From Methanosphaera sp. (lineage in GTDB: Archaea; Methanobacteriota; Methanobacteria; Methanobacteriales; Methanobacteriaceae), in contig JAJQHG010000162.1 of NCBI GenBank assembly GCA_021199865.1, positions 1-8,297 of the forward strand: a stretch of 8,297 bases of DNA. Reading direction: 5' to 3'. This document shows, piece after piece, positions 1 to 8,074 of the stretch (the stretch's first letter is position 1; the number at the start of each line of letters is the position of its first letter). The notes below the pieces were generated by a model. The model worked only from the letters and a program-made list of their open reading frames with translations. It ran no database searches and had not been told where the DNA came from. The position numbers and the translations under genes are program-made.

Positions 1-1189
1 AGTCTATTTTATCATAATTATCTTCATATAATAATATAAATTCAAGTAATGGAAAACTTATAGATTGTAGAACTATACTTCTAATTATATCACTTAATTG
101 ATTAAATGTGTGATTCATACAATCAATAATAATAGATACTTTCACATCAAGACTAGTATCAGCCTGAAGTGTTAATATCTCCTGATTATCACTATTAATA
201 GAAAGTACTCCTAAATTATAGAAATATAAATTATTACTCGTTAATGCCTTTTGTATATCTTGATTAACTCCATATTCTAAGATACATCTTTTAATAAATT
301 CTTTATAGTAATCAAAGTATTCCATCATATACTTATCATCAATAATATTATGATACTTTCTAATAGCATTTAACATAAAGTTATAAAGATATGGATTATA
401 TTTATAATATAAATTATTATCTTTTAATAATACATTTAATAATGCCTTTGATACATCTATAATCTCCCTGTTCTTAATTCCTGTATCCTGCATTGTTGAA
501 TCTGGTCGAATTCTACGATTATATAAATATTTATCTACTAATGATACTCTATCTGCTTTGAGAAAGATTTCATTACAAAACACGTTATCTTCATATATTA
601 CTCCTTCAATAAAACGTATATTATTCTCCTCAATTAAGCTTCTCTTATATAATTTACTTGGAGGACTTACAGCTATCGAATATAATAGTTTAGGGTTAAT
701 ATTCTGGTAATTAAATATTTTATTTTCAAATTCTTTTATAATAGTATATGAGTAATAATCAGTCTTCTCATATTCACCAGTTTCTTCATTATAAGTAACT
801 AATTTAAGAAATAGTAAATCTAATTCATTTTGATCAGCAATAGTAACTAATGATTCTAGAGCATCCAATTCTATCCAATCATCACTATCAACAAAATATA
901 CATATTTTCCCTTAGCCATATTTAAAGCCTTATTACGACTATATGATTGGCCCTTATTAACATCATTTCTTAGTAATTTTATACGTTTATCTTGATTTGC
1001 ATATTCCCCTAATATAGAATAAGTATTATCAGTAGAGTGATCATCAACAATAATAACCTCAATATTTTGTAGTGTCTGATTTAATACACTGTCAATACAT
1101 TGATGAATATAACTCTCAACATTATATGCTGGAATGATTACTGAAACAATAGGTTCTTTGTGGAAAATCTTTGATATTTTCTTAAACAT
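1..1189 (-). CDS. Family 2 glycosyltransferase, partial (C-terminus beyond window), with start of a second GT2-like domain
   Basis: The minus-strand frame is open from an ATG at 1189 to the window edge, giving 396 residues with no stop. An in-frame TAG lies two codons upstream (1195-1193), so this start is firm. The N-terminal half is a typical GT-A fold transferase. It shows VSVIIPAYN (16-23), a nucleotide-sugar-binding VDD near 48-50, NKGQSYSRNKAL (78-89), the metal-binding DSD (101-103), a YED catalytic-base motif (199-201) and YLYNRRIRPDST (221-232), as seen in EpsJ-like polysaccharide transferases. After a linker of about 120 residues rich in Tyr and Asn, a second Rossmann-like start appears at about 349-391 (VKVSIII, IIRSIVLQS, LLEFILLYEDN). 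It resembles the N-terminal domain but lacks a clean VDDGS. There is no signal peptide, so it probably acts at the cytoplasmic face on a cell-surface polysaccharide or glycan; donor and acceptor are unknown. It is separated from the upstream protease gene by 190 bases and a likely terminator. G+C is visibly lower than in the operon. Confidence 0.9.
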   Translation of the reverse strand, partial: MFKKISKIFHKEPIVSVIIPAYNVESYIHQCIDSVLNQTLQNIEVIIVDDHSTDNTYSILGEYANQDKRIKLLRNDVNKGQSYSRNKALNMAKGKYVYFVDSDDWIELDALESLVTIADQNELDLLFLKLVTYNEETGEYEKTDYYSYTIIKEFENKIFNYQNINPKLLYSIAVSPPSKLYKRSLIEENNIRFIEGVIYEDNVFCNEIFLKADRVSLVDKYLYNRRIRPDSTMQDTGIKNREIIDVSKALLNVLLKDNNLYYKYNPYLYNFMLNAIRKYHNIIDDKYMMEYFDYYKEFIKRCILEYGVNQDIQKALTSNNLYFYNLGVLSINSDNQEILTLQADTSLDVKVSIIIDCMNHTFNQLSDIIRSIVLQSISFPLLEFILLYEDNYDKID

Positions 1190-1315
1190 ACTCTATACTC
1201 TCTTATTTAATAGTTCAAATTATCAAAATAACTTGTTATTATTATAATATTTCTTAAAAATGTATAATTATTTTATGTAATTTAAATAATTAATAGTTTG
1301 TTATTTATAATTTTA
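1190..1315 (-). promoter_or_regulatory. Probable promoter region of the glycosyltransferase gene, two candidate TATA boxes
   Basis: This very A+T-rich gap must hold the glycosyltransferase promoter if the upstream operon ends before it. Two TATA-like boxes are visible on the minus strand: TTATAAATA at 1310-1302, the closer to the archaeal consensus, and ATTATAAT at 1248-1241. The first would give a leader of roughly 90 bases, the second about 30. A perfect 6-2-6 inverted repeat (arms AATAAC and GTTATT, 1227-1240) touches the second box. A 9-base inverted repeat with a 10-base spacer lies at 1265-1292. Only a weak purine-rich ribosome site (GAGAG) precedes the ATG. The sequence is so A+T-rich that box choice is a guess. 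Confidence 0.35.
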
Positions 1316-1325
1316 AGATTGTATT

Positions 1326-1356
1326 AAAAGAAGAAAGAGGGAAGATAAGAGTAGAA
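1326..1356 (-). terminator. Pyrimidine-rich putative archaeal terminator after the ileS operon
   Basis: On the transcript strand, a stretch of about 30 bases starting 24 bases after the protease stop is almost entirely pyrimidine, with several T clusters (such as CTCTTATCTTCCC and TTCTTCTTTT). Archaeal RNA polymerase commonly terminates at U-rich tracts without needing a hairpin, so this fits the end of the ileS-purL-protease transcript. A very short palindrome ATTCT-G-AGAAT (1370-1380) precedes it but cannot form a useful stem. The call rests on composition and position only. Confidence 0.4.
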
Positions 1357-1379
1357 TATAATTAAAGGGATTCTGAGAA

Positions 1380-2654
1380 TTATAATATAAAACCACATAT
1401 TATTAACATTATTAATATTGCTAAGAAGAGACTACTAATCAATCTAACAATCAATTCAACTCTATAATCAGATAATTCATGATTTGATATAAAATTTAAT
1501 AATGAATTGAAACGCCTACTTATCCAACAACGCATAGACCGTGGCAGTGGCTTCGTTAACCTGTTAAGATTATCATTAAATTCTTTCCTTCTATCAGGCC
1601 TTATTTTGATCTTTAATAATTCTTCTAGTATTAATCCACCATCTAGTGGCTTCATTGGTAATAAGTTAAATGTACCAACAGCAAAGTTTAGGAAGAATAC
1701 TAAGTAGAAGAACTCCTCTAATTGTGATAGTATTGCTGGTATGATTGTACCATACTTATCCTCTGCTTCTGGTGTGACAACAGTATGTTCTTGTGTTCTA
1801 ATACCAATATAGGATGAAGTAGAGTTATTAGGATTCGATCCTGTTGTTATATTATATACTCCTTGATCTGTTGTCAGCGAGACTGTCTCATTTATTGATA
1901 CACCTGATAATATGTTACTAAGGCTTTGTGAGTCATTCACACTATAATTATTTATCGCATATATTACCATGTCATCATCAAGTACTCCCTCAGCAGGACT
2001 TGATGGTACTACACTACTTATCTCTAAGCCATCACTTGTATAGATATTAGCATCTGCGATGAATCCACCTATTAGTAGAGTTAATATTAGGGCTATTATA
2101 CAGAGCATTATGTTAAACATTGGCCCTGCAAGGTATACTCTAAGTCTACTTATACCATTTACATTCCTGGTTTGCTCCTCATTTGGCTCTACAAATGCTC
2201 CAGGTATAACTGCTAATAGTAGTAATCCTACTGAGTCTATGGATATACCCTCTACACGTGAGAGTACACCATGTCCTCCCTCATGTATTATCATAACTGT
2301 TGCTAGTGCAAGTAGTCCTGAGAAGAAGGGGATGTATATTGGTGATCCAGGTATATCTACACCTGGAAGTATAAGGGATACTGTTGGTGTCTCAAACATT
2401 ATCTCTATAGAGTATAATATCGATACTACCATTAGGATCATAGAGAATATACCTATAGGTATGGAGAGATTCATTAATGTTCTCCATAGCCTTGGTGCTT
2501 TTCTTGCAACGTAGTCTATTAATCCCTCAAGCCTATCTGTTTTTAGCATTAAGACAATACCCTGTATGGAGATATTATCAAATCTTCTTCTTAGTATAAA
2601 TGCTAGTATCCATACAACCACAAAGCCTATTGCATAGTAGACTAATGCATTCAT
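1380..2654 (-). CDS. Membrane-embedded zinc metalloprotease, site-2 protease (M50) family, with PDZ domain
   Basis: This 424-residue protein has the full set of site-2 protease marks. Zinc-binding HEGGH (124-128) sits in a hydrophobic segment, AGPMFN (176-181) opens another, and NLLPMKPLDGG (330-340) supplies the third zinc ligand, Asp338. Hydrophobic segments, read by eye, lie near 4-21, 61-82, 106-125, 138-155, 176-199, 307-330 and 400-422. Between the fifth and sixth of these, residues about 207-290 look like a PDZ domain (LEISSVVPSSPA, then DMVIYAINNYSV), the module that gates substrate entry in RseP-type enzymes. These proteases cut transmembrane segments of regulators within the membrane; this one's substrate is unknown. 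It is much longer than minimal archaeal members because of the PDZ domain, an extra N-terminal segment and a basic stretch (about 348-381). It starts 14 bases after the purL stop. An in-frame TGA three codons upstream fixes the ATG, and GTGAT at 2664-2660 is a good ribosome site. It is most likely the last gene of the operon. Confidence 0.93.
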   Translation of the reverse strand: MNALVYYAIGFVVVWILAFILRRRFDNISIQGIVLMLKTDRLEGLIDYVARKAPRLWRTLMNLSIPIGIFSMILMVVSILYSIEIMFETPTVSLILPGVDIPGSPIYIPFFSGLLALATVMIIHEGGHGVLSRVEGISIDSVGLLLLAVIPGAFVEPNEEQTRNVNGISRLRVYLAGPMFNIMLCIIALILTLLIGGFIADANIYTSDGLEISSVVPSSPAEGVLDDDMVIYAINNYSVNDSQSLSNILSGVSINETVSLTTDQGVYNITTGSNPNNSTSSYIGIRTQEHTVVTPEAEDKYGTIIPAILSQLEEFFYLVFFLNFAVGTFNLLPMKPLDGGLILEELLKIKIRPDRRKEFNDNLNRLTKPLPRSMRCWISRRFNSLLNFISNHELSDYRVELIVRLISSLFLAILIMLIICGFIL

Positions 2655-2659
2655 AATAA

Positions 2660-2664
2660 ATCAC
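2660..2664 (-). promoter_or_regulatory. Ribosome binding site of the protease gene
   Basis: GTGAT on the minus strand, five bases before the ATG, matches the GGTGAT part of the archaeal anti-Shine-Dalgarno complement. It lies in the 14-base gap after the purL stop, so translation can start independently of, or be coupled to, purL termination. Confidence 0.6.
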
Positions 2665-2668
2665 TACT

Positions 2669-4843
2669 TTATACCATCTGTTCTTCTATTGTAGTAGTAT
2701 TACTTTTAATTAGTTTCTCAACAGGAAGGCTAATTATCTCTTCATCATCATACATAACAGTGAATGTGTCATTATTACTTACACTACCAATACGTGTAAC
2801 AGCCACATCTTTCTTATCTAGTTGACTAATGACTTCTTCAACATTATCCTTCTTGACTGTTATGATAAATCTACTGTTTGACTCAGAAAATAGTGCTTCA
2901 TCTCTTGATAAATCCTCAACACATGGAATACTGCTTAAGTCTACATTCATAGCTTTATCTGATTTTATACTCATTAGTGCTAGTGCTACTAGTATTCCAC
3001 CCATAGATACATCATGTACTGCGGTTATATTATCATTATTAGTTTCAATTAAGTCTTTAACAGCCATTGATACATTATAGTTTTCATCTAGCCTTATCTT
3101 TGGTGGATAACCCTGTACAACATCATGTATATTCTTATAGTACTGTGATCCATCAAGCTCAGGGTAAGTATTACCTACTACTAGTATAACATCACCCTCA
3201 TTCTTTAGTGTCATGGTCTTAATATTATTGTTATCAATGACTCCTACTGTACCAACAATTGGTGATGGATTAACTGTTACTCCCTCAGTCTCATTATAGA
3301 AGCTTACATTACCACTAATAAATGGTGTATTAAACTTACCTGCTACCTCACTCATACCATCAACTGCCTGGGTAAACTGCCAGAATACTTCTGGTTTCTC
3401 AGGATTACCAAAGTTTAGACAGTCAACTAGTGCTATAGGACGTGAACCCATACTAATAACATTATTTATTGATTCAAGCACAGCGGATGCTGCACCATTA
3501 TATGGGTCAAGTAGTACATGTGTACTGTTACAGTCAGTTGTTATAGTAAATGATGTATCATTATCAACCTTTACTACTGCTGCATCATCTCCTGGCTTTA
3601 CTATTGTTCTAAGCTGTACTTCATGGTCATACTGGCTATATACCCATTCCTTTGATGTAATATTTTCTGATGCAAGTAGGCTAATTAATGCTTCCTGTGG
3701 ATCAACTACAGGTATCTCAACATCTTCTAAAATTTTCTCAGGTTCTTTTGCCTCTCTTGGTATTATTGGTGCTTCTGTAAATAATAGGTTTGGTGCATGA
3801 CATATCTCCTCATCACCATCCTTTATTATGAATTCACGCTCATCAATAATTTCACCTATAACTGCGTGTGATAAGTCATGCTTCTGGCATATCTTAGATG
3901 CTGCCTCTACATCATTTGGTGATATGGCAAAGACCATACGTTCCTGTGACTCTGAGAGCATGATCTCATAGGCTGTCATGTTCTCTTCTCTTAGTGGAAT
4001 ACTGTTAAGATCTATTAGTGAACCATTACCACCCTTATCTGCCATCTCTGATAGACAACAGGTTAGTCCTCCACCACCAAGATCTTTTACTCCATGAATA
4101 TCTAGTGTTTCTAGTAATTCATAGGTGGCCTCCATAACACGCTTCTTTGTGAATGGGTCTGCTACCTGTACAGCAGGCTTATCCTCTATCTCTGAGTTAC
4201 TAGTTAACTCCTCTGATGCAAAGGTTACACCATGAATTCCGTCACGACCAGTTGTTCCACCCATTAATAGGTACACATCACCTACTATTGGTGCAGATCC
4301 GTAGACTATTTCATCCTTCTTTACTAGTCCTGCACATACAACATTTACCATTGGATTATACTGGAAGTTATCATCAAACTCTATTTCTCCACCAACTGTT
4401 GGTACACCTATACGGTTACCATAGTCAGATATACCCTTTACAACATAGTCAAAGATGTATTTTGATCTCTCATCAGACATGTGTCCAAATCGTAGTGCAT
4501 CCATTAATACTACAGGTCTTGCACCCATACTAATAATGTCTCTTACGATTCCACCAATACCTGTACCAGCACCACCATATGGCTCAATAGCTGATGGATG
4601 ATTATGACTCTCCATTCCTATAGCTAGTGCATATTCATCTGTTAGGCTAACTATTCCTGCATCATCACCTGGACCTAGAATTACGTCCTCACCATCTGTT
4701 GGGAAACGGCTTAGTATAGGTTTACTACTCTTATAGGAGCAGTGTTCTGAGAACATTACATCCATCATACCTAACTCTAATTCATTAGGTTTTCTTCCTA
4801 ATACTTCATCTATATATTTTAATTCATCATCAGTTAAAACCAT
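2669..4843 (-). CDS. purL: Phosphoribosylformylglycinamidine synthase subunit PurL (FGAM synthase II)
   Basis: PurL is the synthetase subunit of FGAM synthase. It uses ATP and ammonia to turn FGAR into FGAM, the fourth step of de novo IMP synthesis in the cytoplasm. In organisms with the small-type enzyme it works with PurS and the glutaminase PurQ, neither of which is in this window. The 724 residues match full-length small PurL and show its two AIR-synthase-like halves. The first half has SEHCSYKSS (32-40, with the active-site His34), GPGDDAG (57-63), ESHNHPSAIEPYGGAGTG (78-95) and DLGGGGLTCCLSEM (254-267). The second half has PGDDAAVV (417-424), ISMGSRPIALVDCLNFGNPE (463-482) and HDVSMGGILVA (610-620). 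All key motifs are intact. It starts 35 bases after the ileS stop; a weak AGGGT at 4856-4852 is the only ribosome-site candidate, and no alternative ATG is in frame in the gap. Co-transcription with ileS is likely. ileS-purL adjacency is, from memory, also reported in Methanothermobacter. Confidence 0.97.
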   Translation of the reverse strand: MVLTDDELKYIDEVLGRKPNELELGMMDVMFSEHCSYKSSKPILSRFPTDGEDVILGPGDDAGIVSLTDEYALAIGMESHNHPSAIEPYGGAGTGIGGIVRDIISMGARPVVLMDALRFGHMSDERSKYIFDYVVKGISDYGNRIGVPTVGGEIEFDDNFQYNPMVNVVCAGLVKKDEIVYGSAPIVGDVYLLMGGTTGRDGIHGVTFASEELTSNSEIEDKPAVQVADPFTKKRVMEATYELLETLDIHGVKDLGGGGLTCCLSEMADKGGNGSLIDLNSIPLREENMTAYEIMLSESQERMVFAISPNDVEAASKICQKHDLSHAVIGEIIDEREFIIKDGDEEICHAPNLLFTEAPIIPREAKEPEKILEDVEIPVVDPQEALISLLASENITSKEWVYSQYDHEVQLRTIVKPGDDAAVVKVDNDTSFTITTDCNSTHVLLDPYNGAASAVLESINNVISMGSRPIALVDCLNFGNPEKPEVFWQFTQAVDGMSEVAGKFNTPFISGNVSFYNETEGVTVNPSPIVGTVGVIDNNNIKTMTLKNEGDVILVVGNTYPELDGSQYYKNIHDVVQGYPPKIRLDENYNVSMAVKDLIETNNDNITAVHDVSMGGILVALALMSIKSDKAMNVDLSSIPCVEDLSRDEALFSESNSRFIITVKKDNVEEVISQLDKKDVAVTRIGSVSNNDTFTVMYDDEEIISLPVEKLIKSNTTTIEEQMV

Positions 4844-4878
4844 AAACTCATACCCTGAATAATTATCTTTTAATATTC

Positions 4879-7800
4879 TTATTGAATTATTAATATTTTA
4901 AGTTCTTCATCCTCTATCTTCCACTCTTTTAGATAACCATCAGCATTACATGTAGCAAACTCTAGTTTATCTGTACGTACCTCATTAGAGATATATTCCT
5001 GGTGTGGTACTACATTATCCTTGAAGTCCTGGCTACACTCTATTACAACACCAATATTTGCCTCTACATTAAGATCCATGTCTTTTCGCATATCCTGTAT
5101 ACGTCTAATTAGTTCTCTGGCCATAGCCTCAGAGTATATTTCAGGTGTAAGCTCAGTATCTACATATACACTACCCTCTGTAAAGTCACAGTCAACAATA
5201 TTTTCTGGAACTTCCTTCTCAAATAGCATTTCCTCTTTGGTGAGTGTAATATCCTTATCATCAAAGCTTATAGTGTATGTTCCCTCACTTTCAACTGTTT
5301 CTAGTACACTTGATCCATCAAGATTATCCTGTTCAAAGTATGCTTTGACACGTCCAAGATCTCCCCTAAGTTTTGGTCCAAGTATGGACATATTAGGCTT
5401 AACTATTATTATTGCATCATCAAGCTCTGATTTAACAGTTATCTTCTTAGTATTAGCCTGCTCTAGGAGTACTGGTTCAAGTGACTGGATAGCTTTTTCT
5501 ACATCAGGATTTTCTGATACTACTGTGATGTTCTGTACTGGCCATCTAAGCTTGAATTTTGCAACATCTCTTGCATGTGCACTTGCCTCAAGAATATCCC
5601 TTATATAGTTCATATTCTTCTCTAAGTCAGTATCTATTGCATCCTCATCATATCCCCAGTCAAGCATATGAACACTTTCTGGCATTGAAGAGTCTACTCC
5701 ACGTACAATGTTTTGATATATTTCCTCTGTGATATGTGGAGCTATAGGTGCTAATACCTTAACTAACTCTAGTAATGTGTTATATAATGTGTAGTATGCT
5801 CCAAGCTTATCTGGATCATCACTCTCAATCCAGGTTCTTCCACGTATTAAGCGTACATACCAGCGACTTAAATCCTCTAGTATAAACTCGGAGATCTTCT
5901 CTGTTGCTCTATTAAATACTAGTGACTCAAAGTCATCTGTCACATCCTTGATTAATGTGTTGACACGAGATGTTATCCATAAGTCTTCCTGTCTAAACTT
6001 AAGATCCTCTGGCTCATACTTTGTTGGATCAAAATTATCTAGTGCCATGTATGTTGTTGCAAAGTAATATACATTCCATAGTATGTTGAAGAGTTTTGAG
6101 GAGTTTTGTACTTCATCCCAGTGGAACTTAAGATCATCCCATGGTTTATTAGCATCAAGTAGGTAGAATCTTAGTACATCTGCACCATACTTATCTATAA
6201 CTTCCTCTGGACTTACAACATTACCTAGGGACTTACTCATCTTCTTACCAGTATCATCAAGTGTGAATCCATGCATTAACACCTTCTTGTATGGTGATTT
6301 ACCAAATGCTGCTACACCTAATCCTAGCTGTGAATAGAACCATCCTCTTGTCTGATCATGTCCTTCTGTAATAAAGTCGTATGGGAACCATTCATCAAAG
6401 TTTTCTGATGGATTCTGTGGGTAGTGTAGTGCAGCCCATCCTGCTACTCCTGAGTCTATCCATACATCCAGTACATCTGGTACTCTCTTCATTGTTGAGC
6501 CACATTCACATGGTATTTCTATGTTATCTACATGTGGTCTGTGTACAAAGTCACCCTCTAGTGTATCATCATGTGATAACTCCTTTAGATCTGCCTTTGA
6601 TCCTACAACAACTTTCGCTCCACAGTCCTGGCATACCCATATTGGTAATGGTATTCCCCAGTATCTTTGACGAGATATTGTCCAGTCACGTGCATTCTCT
6701 ACCCAGTCACGGAAACGGCTCTCTCCAGCCCATTTTGGCACCCATTCAACTTTATCTACTTCTTCTAGCATTTGATCCTTTATTTGTGTTACTCTAAGGA
6801 ACCATTGTTTTGTTGCAATATATATTATAGGTGTCTTACATCTCCAACAGTATCCGACACGGTGATCAATTGTACCAGAGGATAATAGTGCATTTACATG
6901 GAATAAGTCATGTGTTATCTCATCATTTGCCTCACGTATAGGTTTTGATGCATATGCTCCTGCCTCATCGGTGTAGCATCCATCTTCTCCTACTGGTGAG
7001 AATGGCTCTATTCCATACTTCATTCCTACCTCATAGTCTTCTGGACCATGTCCTGGTGCTGTATGTACACAGCCTGTACCATCCTCTAGTGTTACGTGTG
7101 TACCAAGAATAACTTTGTGTTCATATTCAGCCTGTTTTGGTACTTTGTCACTTAGTGGATGAATATATTTTGTTGACTCAAGATCACTACCCATAACTGT
7201 CTTTATAGTGGTCTTCTCTATATCTCCTAGTACTGAATCTATGAGTTCTGTTGCCATTATAAGGATTTCATCCTCACCAGTCTCAGGGTTATTAATCTTA
7301 ACATAGCTATATTCAAAGTCTGGATGAACACTTACAGCCATGTTTGCTGGTATTGTCCATGGAGTGGTTGTCCAGATTAATATGTATGTTTTAGCATCAT
7401 ACTCCTGTTTATCTAAAAGGAACTTTACATATATTGATGGGTCTGTCTGCTCTCCATACTCTATCTCAGCATTTGCTAGTGCTGTCTGACAATGTGGACA
7501 CCATGTGATGACCCTCTTATCCTGTACTAGTAAATCCTTCTTATCTGCCTGTTGTAGTGTCCACCAACAGGATTCTATGTATCCATTATCATATGTTACA
7601 TATGGATCCTCCCAGTCCATCCATACACCCATCTTCTCAAATTGTTGGGTCATATCAGACTTGTTCTGGATTGCAAAGTCACGGCATTGATCAACAAAGT
7701 TATCTATACCATACTTTTCTTCGATCTCCTGTTTACTCTTAATATCTAGGAGTTCTTCTACCTTATGTTCTATTGGTAGACCATGTGTATCCCATCCTGC

Positions 7801-8046
7801 TTGACGTCTAAGACTAAAACCAGACATACTTTTATATCTTAGTAGTGCATCCTTTATGGTCTTATTCCATGCTGTTCCTAGGTGTATTCTTCCACTACAG
7901 TATGGTGGTCCATCAAGAAATGCATATTTTGGTCTGTTTTCTCTTAGCTTATTAGTCTTCTTATATATATCATTTTCTTGCCAAAAGGATTGTATATCAT
8001 TCTCTAGTTTCTTATCATATCCCTGTTCTACCCCTTTAATTGGCAT
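4879..8046 (-). CDS. ileS: Isoleucyl-tRNA synthetase (IleRS)
   Basis: This class Ia synthetase charges tRNA-Ile with isoleucine and edits away mischarged valine. All expected parts are present in 1055 residues, the usual archaeal/eukaryal-type length. The HIGH-type signature reads HLGT (55-58) within PYCSGRIHLGTAW. The CP1 editing domain carries WTTTPWT (225-231) and GTGCVHTAPGHGPEDY (323-338), with the proofreading Asp expected at 337. KMSKS is perfect at 602-606. Two four-cysteine sets suggest two zinc sites: C183/C186 with C400/C403, and C472/C475 with C513/C515. The helical anticodon-binding domain follows (DLSRWYVRLIRGR, 725-737), then a C-terminal extension of about 200 residues. Gly593 in MHGF, just before KMSKS, is retained; from memory, a Gly-to-Asp change in this area gave pseudomonic acid resistance in Methanothermobacter. 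A TAA two codons upstream fixes the ATG. It is the first gene of the cluster with purL and the protease. Confidence 0.98.
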   Translation of the reverse strand: MPIKGVEQGYDKKLENDIQSFWQENDIYKKTNKLRENRPKYAFLDGPPYCSGRIHLGTAWNKTIKDALLRYKSMSGFSLRRQAGWDTHGLPIEHKVEELLDIKSKQEIEEKYGIDNFVDQCRDFAIQNKSDMTQQFEKMGVWMDWEDPYVTYDNGYIESCWWTLQQADKKDLLVQDKRVITWCPHCQTALANAEIEYGEQTDPSIYVKFLLDKQEYDAKTYILIWTTTPWTIPANMAVSVHPDFEYSYVKINNPETGEDEILIMATELIDSVLGDIEKTTIKTVMGSDLESTKYIHPLSDKVPKQAEYEHKVILGTHVTLEDGTGCVHTAPGHGPEDYEVGMKYGIEPFSPVGEDGCYTDEAGAYASKPIREANDEITHDLFHVNALLSSGTIDHRVGYCWRCKTPIIYIATKQWFLRVTQIKDQMLEEVDKVEWVPKWAGESRFRDWVENARDWTISRQRYWGIPLPIWVCQDCGAKVVVGSKADLKELSHDDTLEGDFVHRPHVDNIEIPCECGSTMKRVPDVLDVWIDSGVAGWAALHYPQNPSENFDEWFPYDFITEGHDQTRGWFYSQLGLGVAAFGKSPYKKVLMHGFTLDDTGKKMSKSLGNVVSPEEVIDKYGADVLRFYLLDANKPWDDLKFHWDEVQNSSKLFNILWNVYYFATTYMALDNFDPTKYEPEDLKFRQEDLWITSRVNTLIKDVTDDFESLVFNRATEKISEFILEDLSRWYVRLIRGRTWIESDDPDKLGAYYTLYNTLLELVKVLAPIAPHITEEIYQNIVRGVDSSMPESVHMLDWGYDEDAIDTDLEKNMNYIRDILEASAHARDVAKFKLRWPVQNITVVSENPDVEKAIQSLEPVLLEQANTKKITVKSELDDAIIIVKPNMSILGPKLRGDLGRVKAYFEQDNLDGSSVLETVESEGTYTISFDDKDITLTKEEMLFEKEVPENIVDCDFTEGSVYVDTELTPEIYSEAMARELIRRIQDMRKDMDLNVEANIGVVIECSQDFKDNVVPHQEYISNEVRTDKLEFATCNADGYLKEWKIEDEELKILIIQ

Positions 8047-8051
8047 ATCTT

Positions 8052-8057
8052 ATCTCC
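8052..8057 (-). promoter_or_regulatory. Shine-Dalgarno site of ileS
   Basis: GGAGAT on the minus strand, five bases before the ileS ATG, is the best ribosome binding site in the window. It is preceded by AAA and is not part of the leader hairpin at 8075-8119, so it would be free unless that fold extends. Confidence 0.75.
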
Positions 8058-8074
8058 TTTGTTTATTTTTATTG

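Noticed and set aside
1370..1380. Palindrome ATTCT-G-AGAAT next to the protease stop
   Set aside because: The single-base centre leaves at most a four-pair stem, too weak for a terminator hairpin; the pyrimidine tract after it is the better signal.
2059..2514. Plus-strand open frame of 151 codons opposite the protease gene
   Set aside because: It is antisense to the conserved catalytic and PDZ-region codons of the protease, and its Ser/Ile/Pro-rich translation resembles no protein family.
4871..4892. Imperfect A/T hairpin over the ileS stop codon (TAATATTC / GAATTATTA)
   Set aside because: It contains a bulge, is nearly all A/T and lies inside a 35-base operon gap with no following U tract, so it is unlikely to terminate or regulate.
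5021..5608. Plus-strand open frame of 195 codons opposite ileS
   Set aside because: It lies wholly antisense to the intact IleRS C-terminal region. Its Ser-rich, low-complexity translation is typical of a reverse-frame shadow, and no domain is recognisable.
6381..6797. Plus-strand open frame of 138 codons opposite ileS
   Set aside because: Its Leu/Ser/His-rich translation is a reverse-strand artefact of conserved IleRS sequence. The other plus-strand frames at 1507-1707, 2829-3080, 4216-4533, 7505-7742 and 7856-8092 fail for the same reason.
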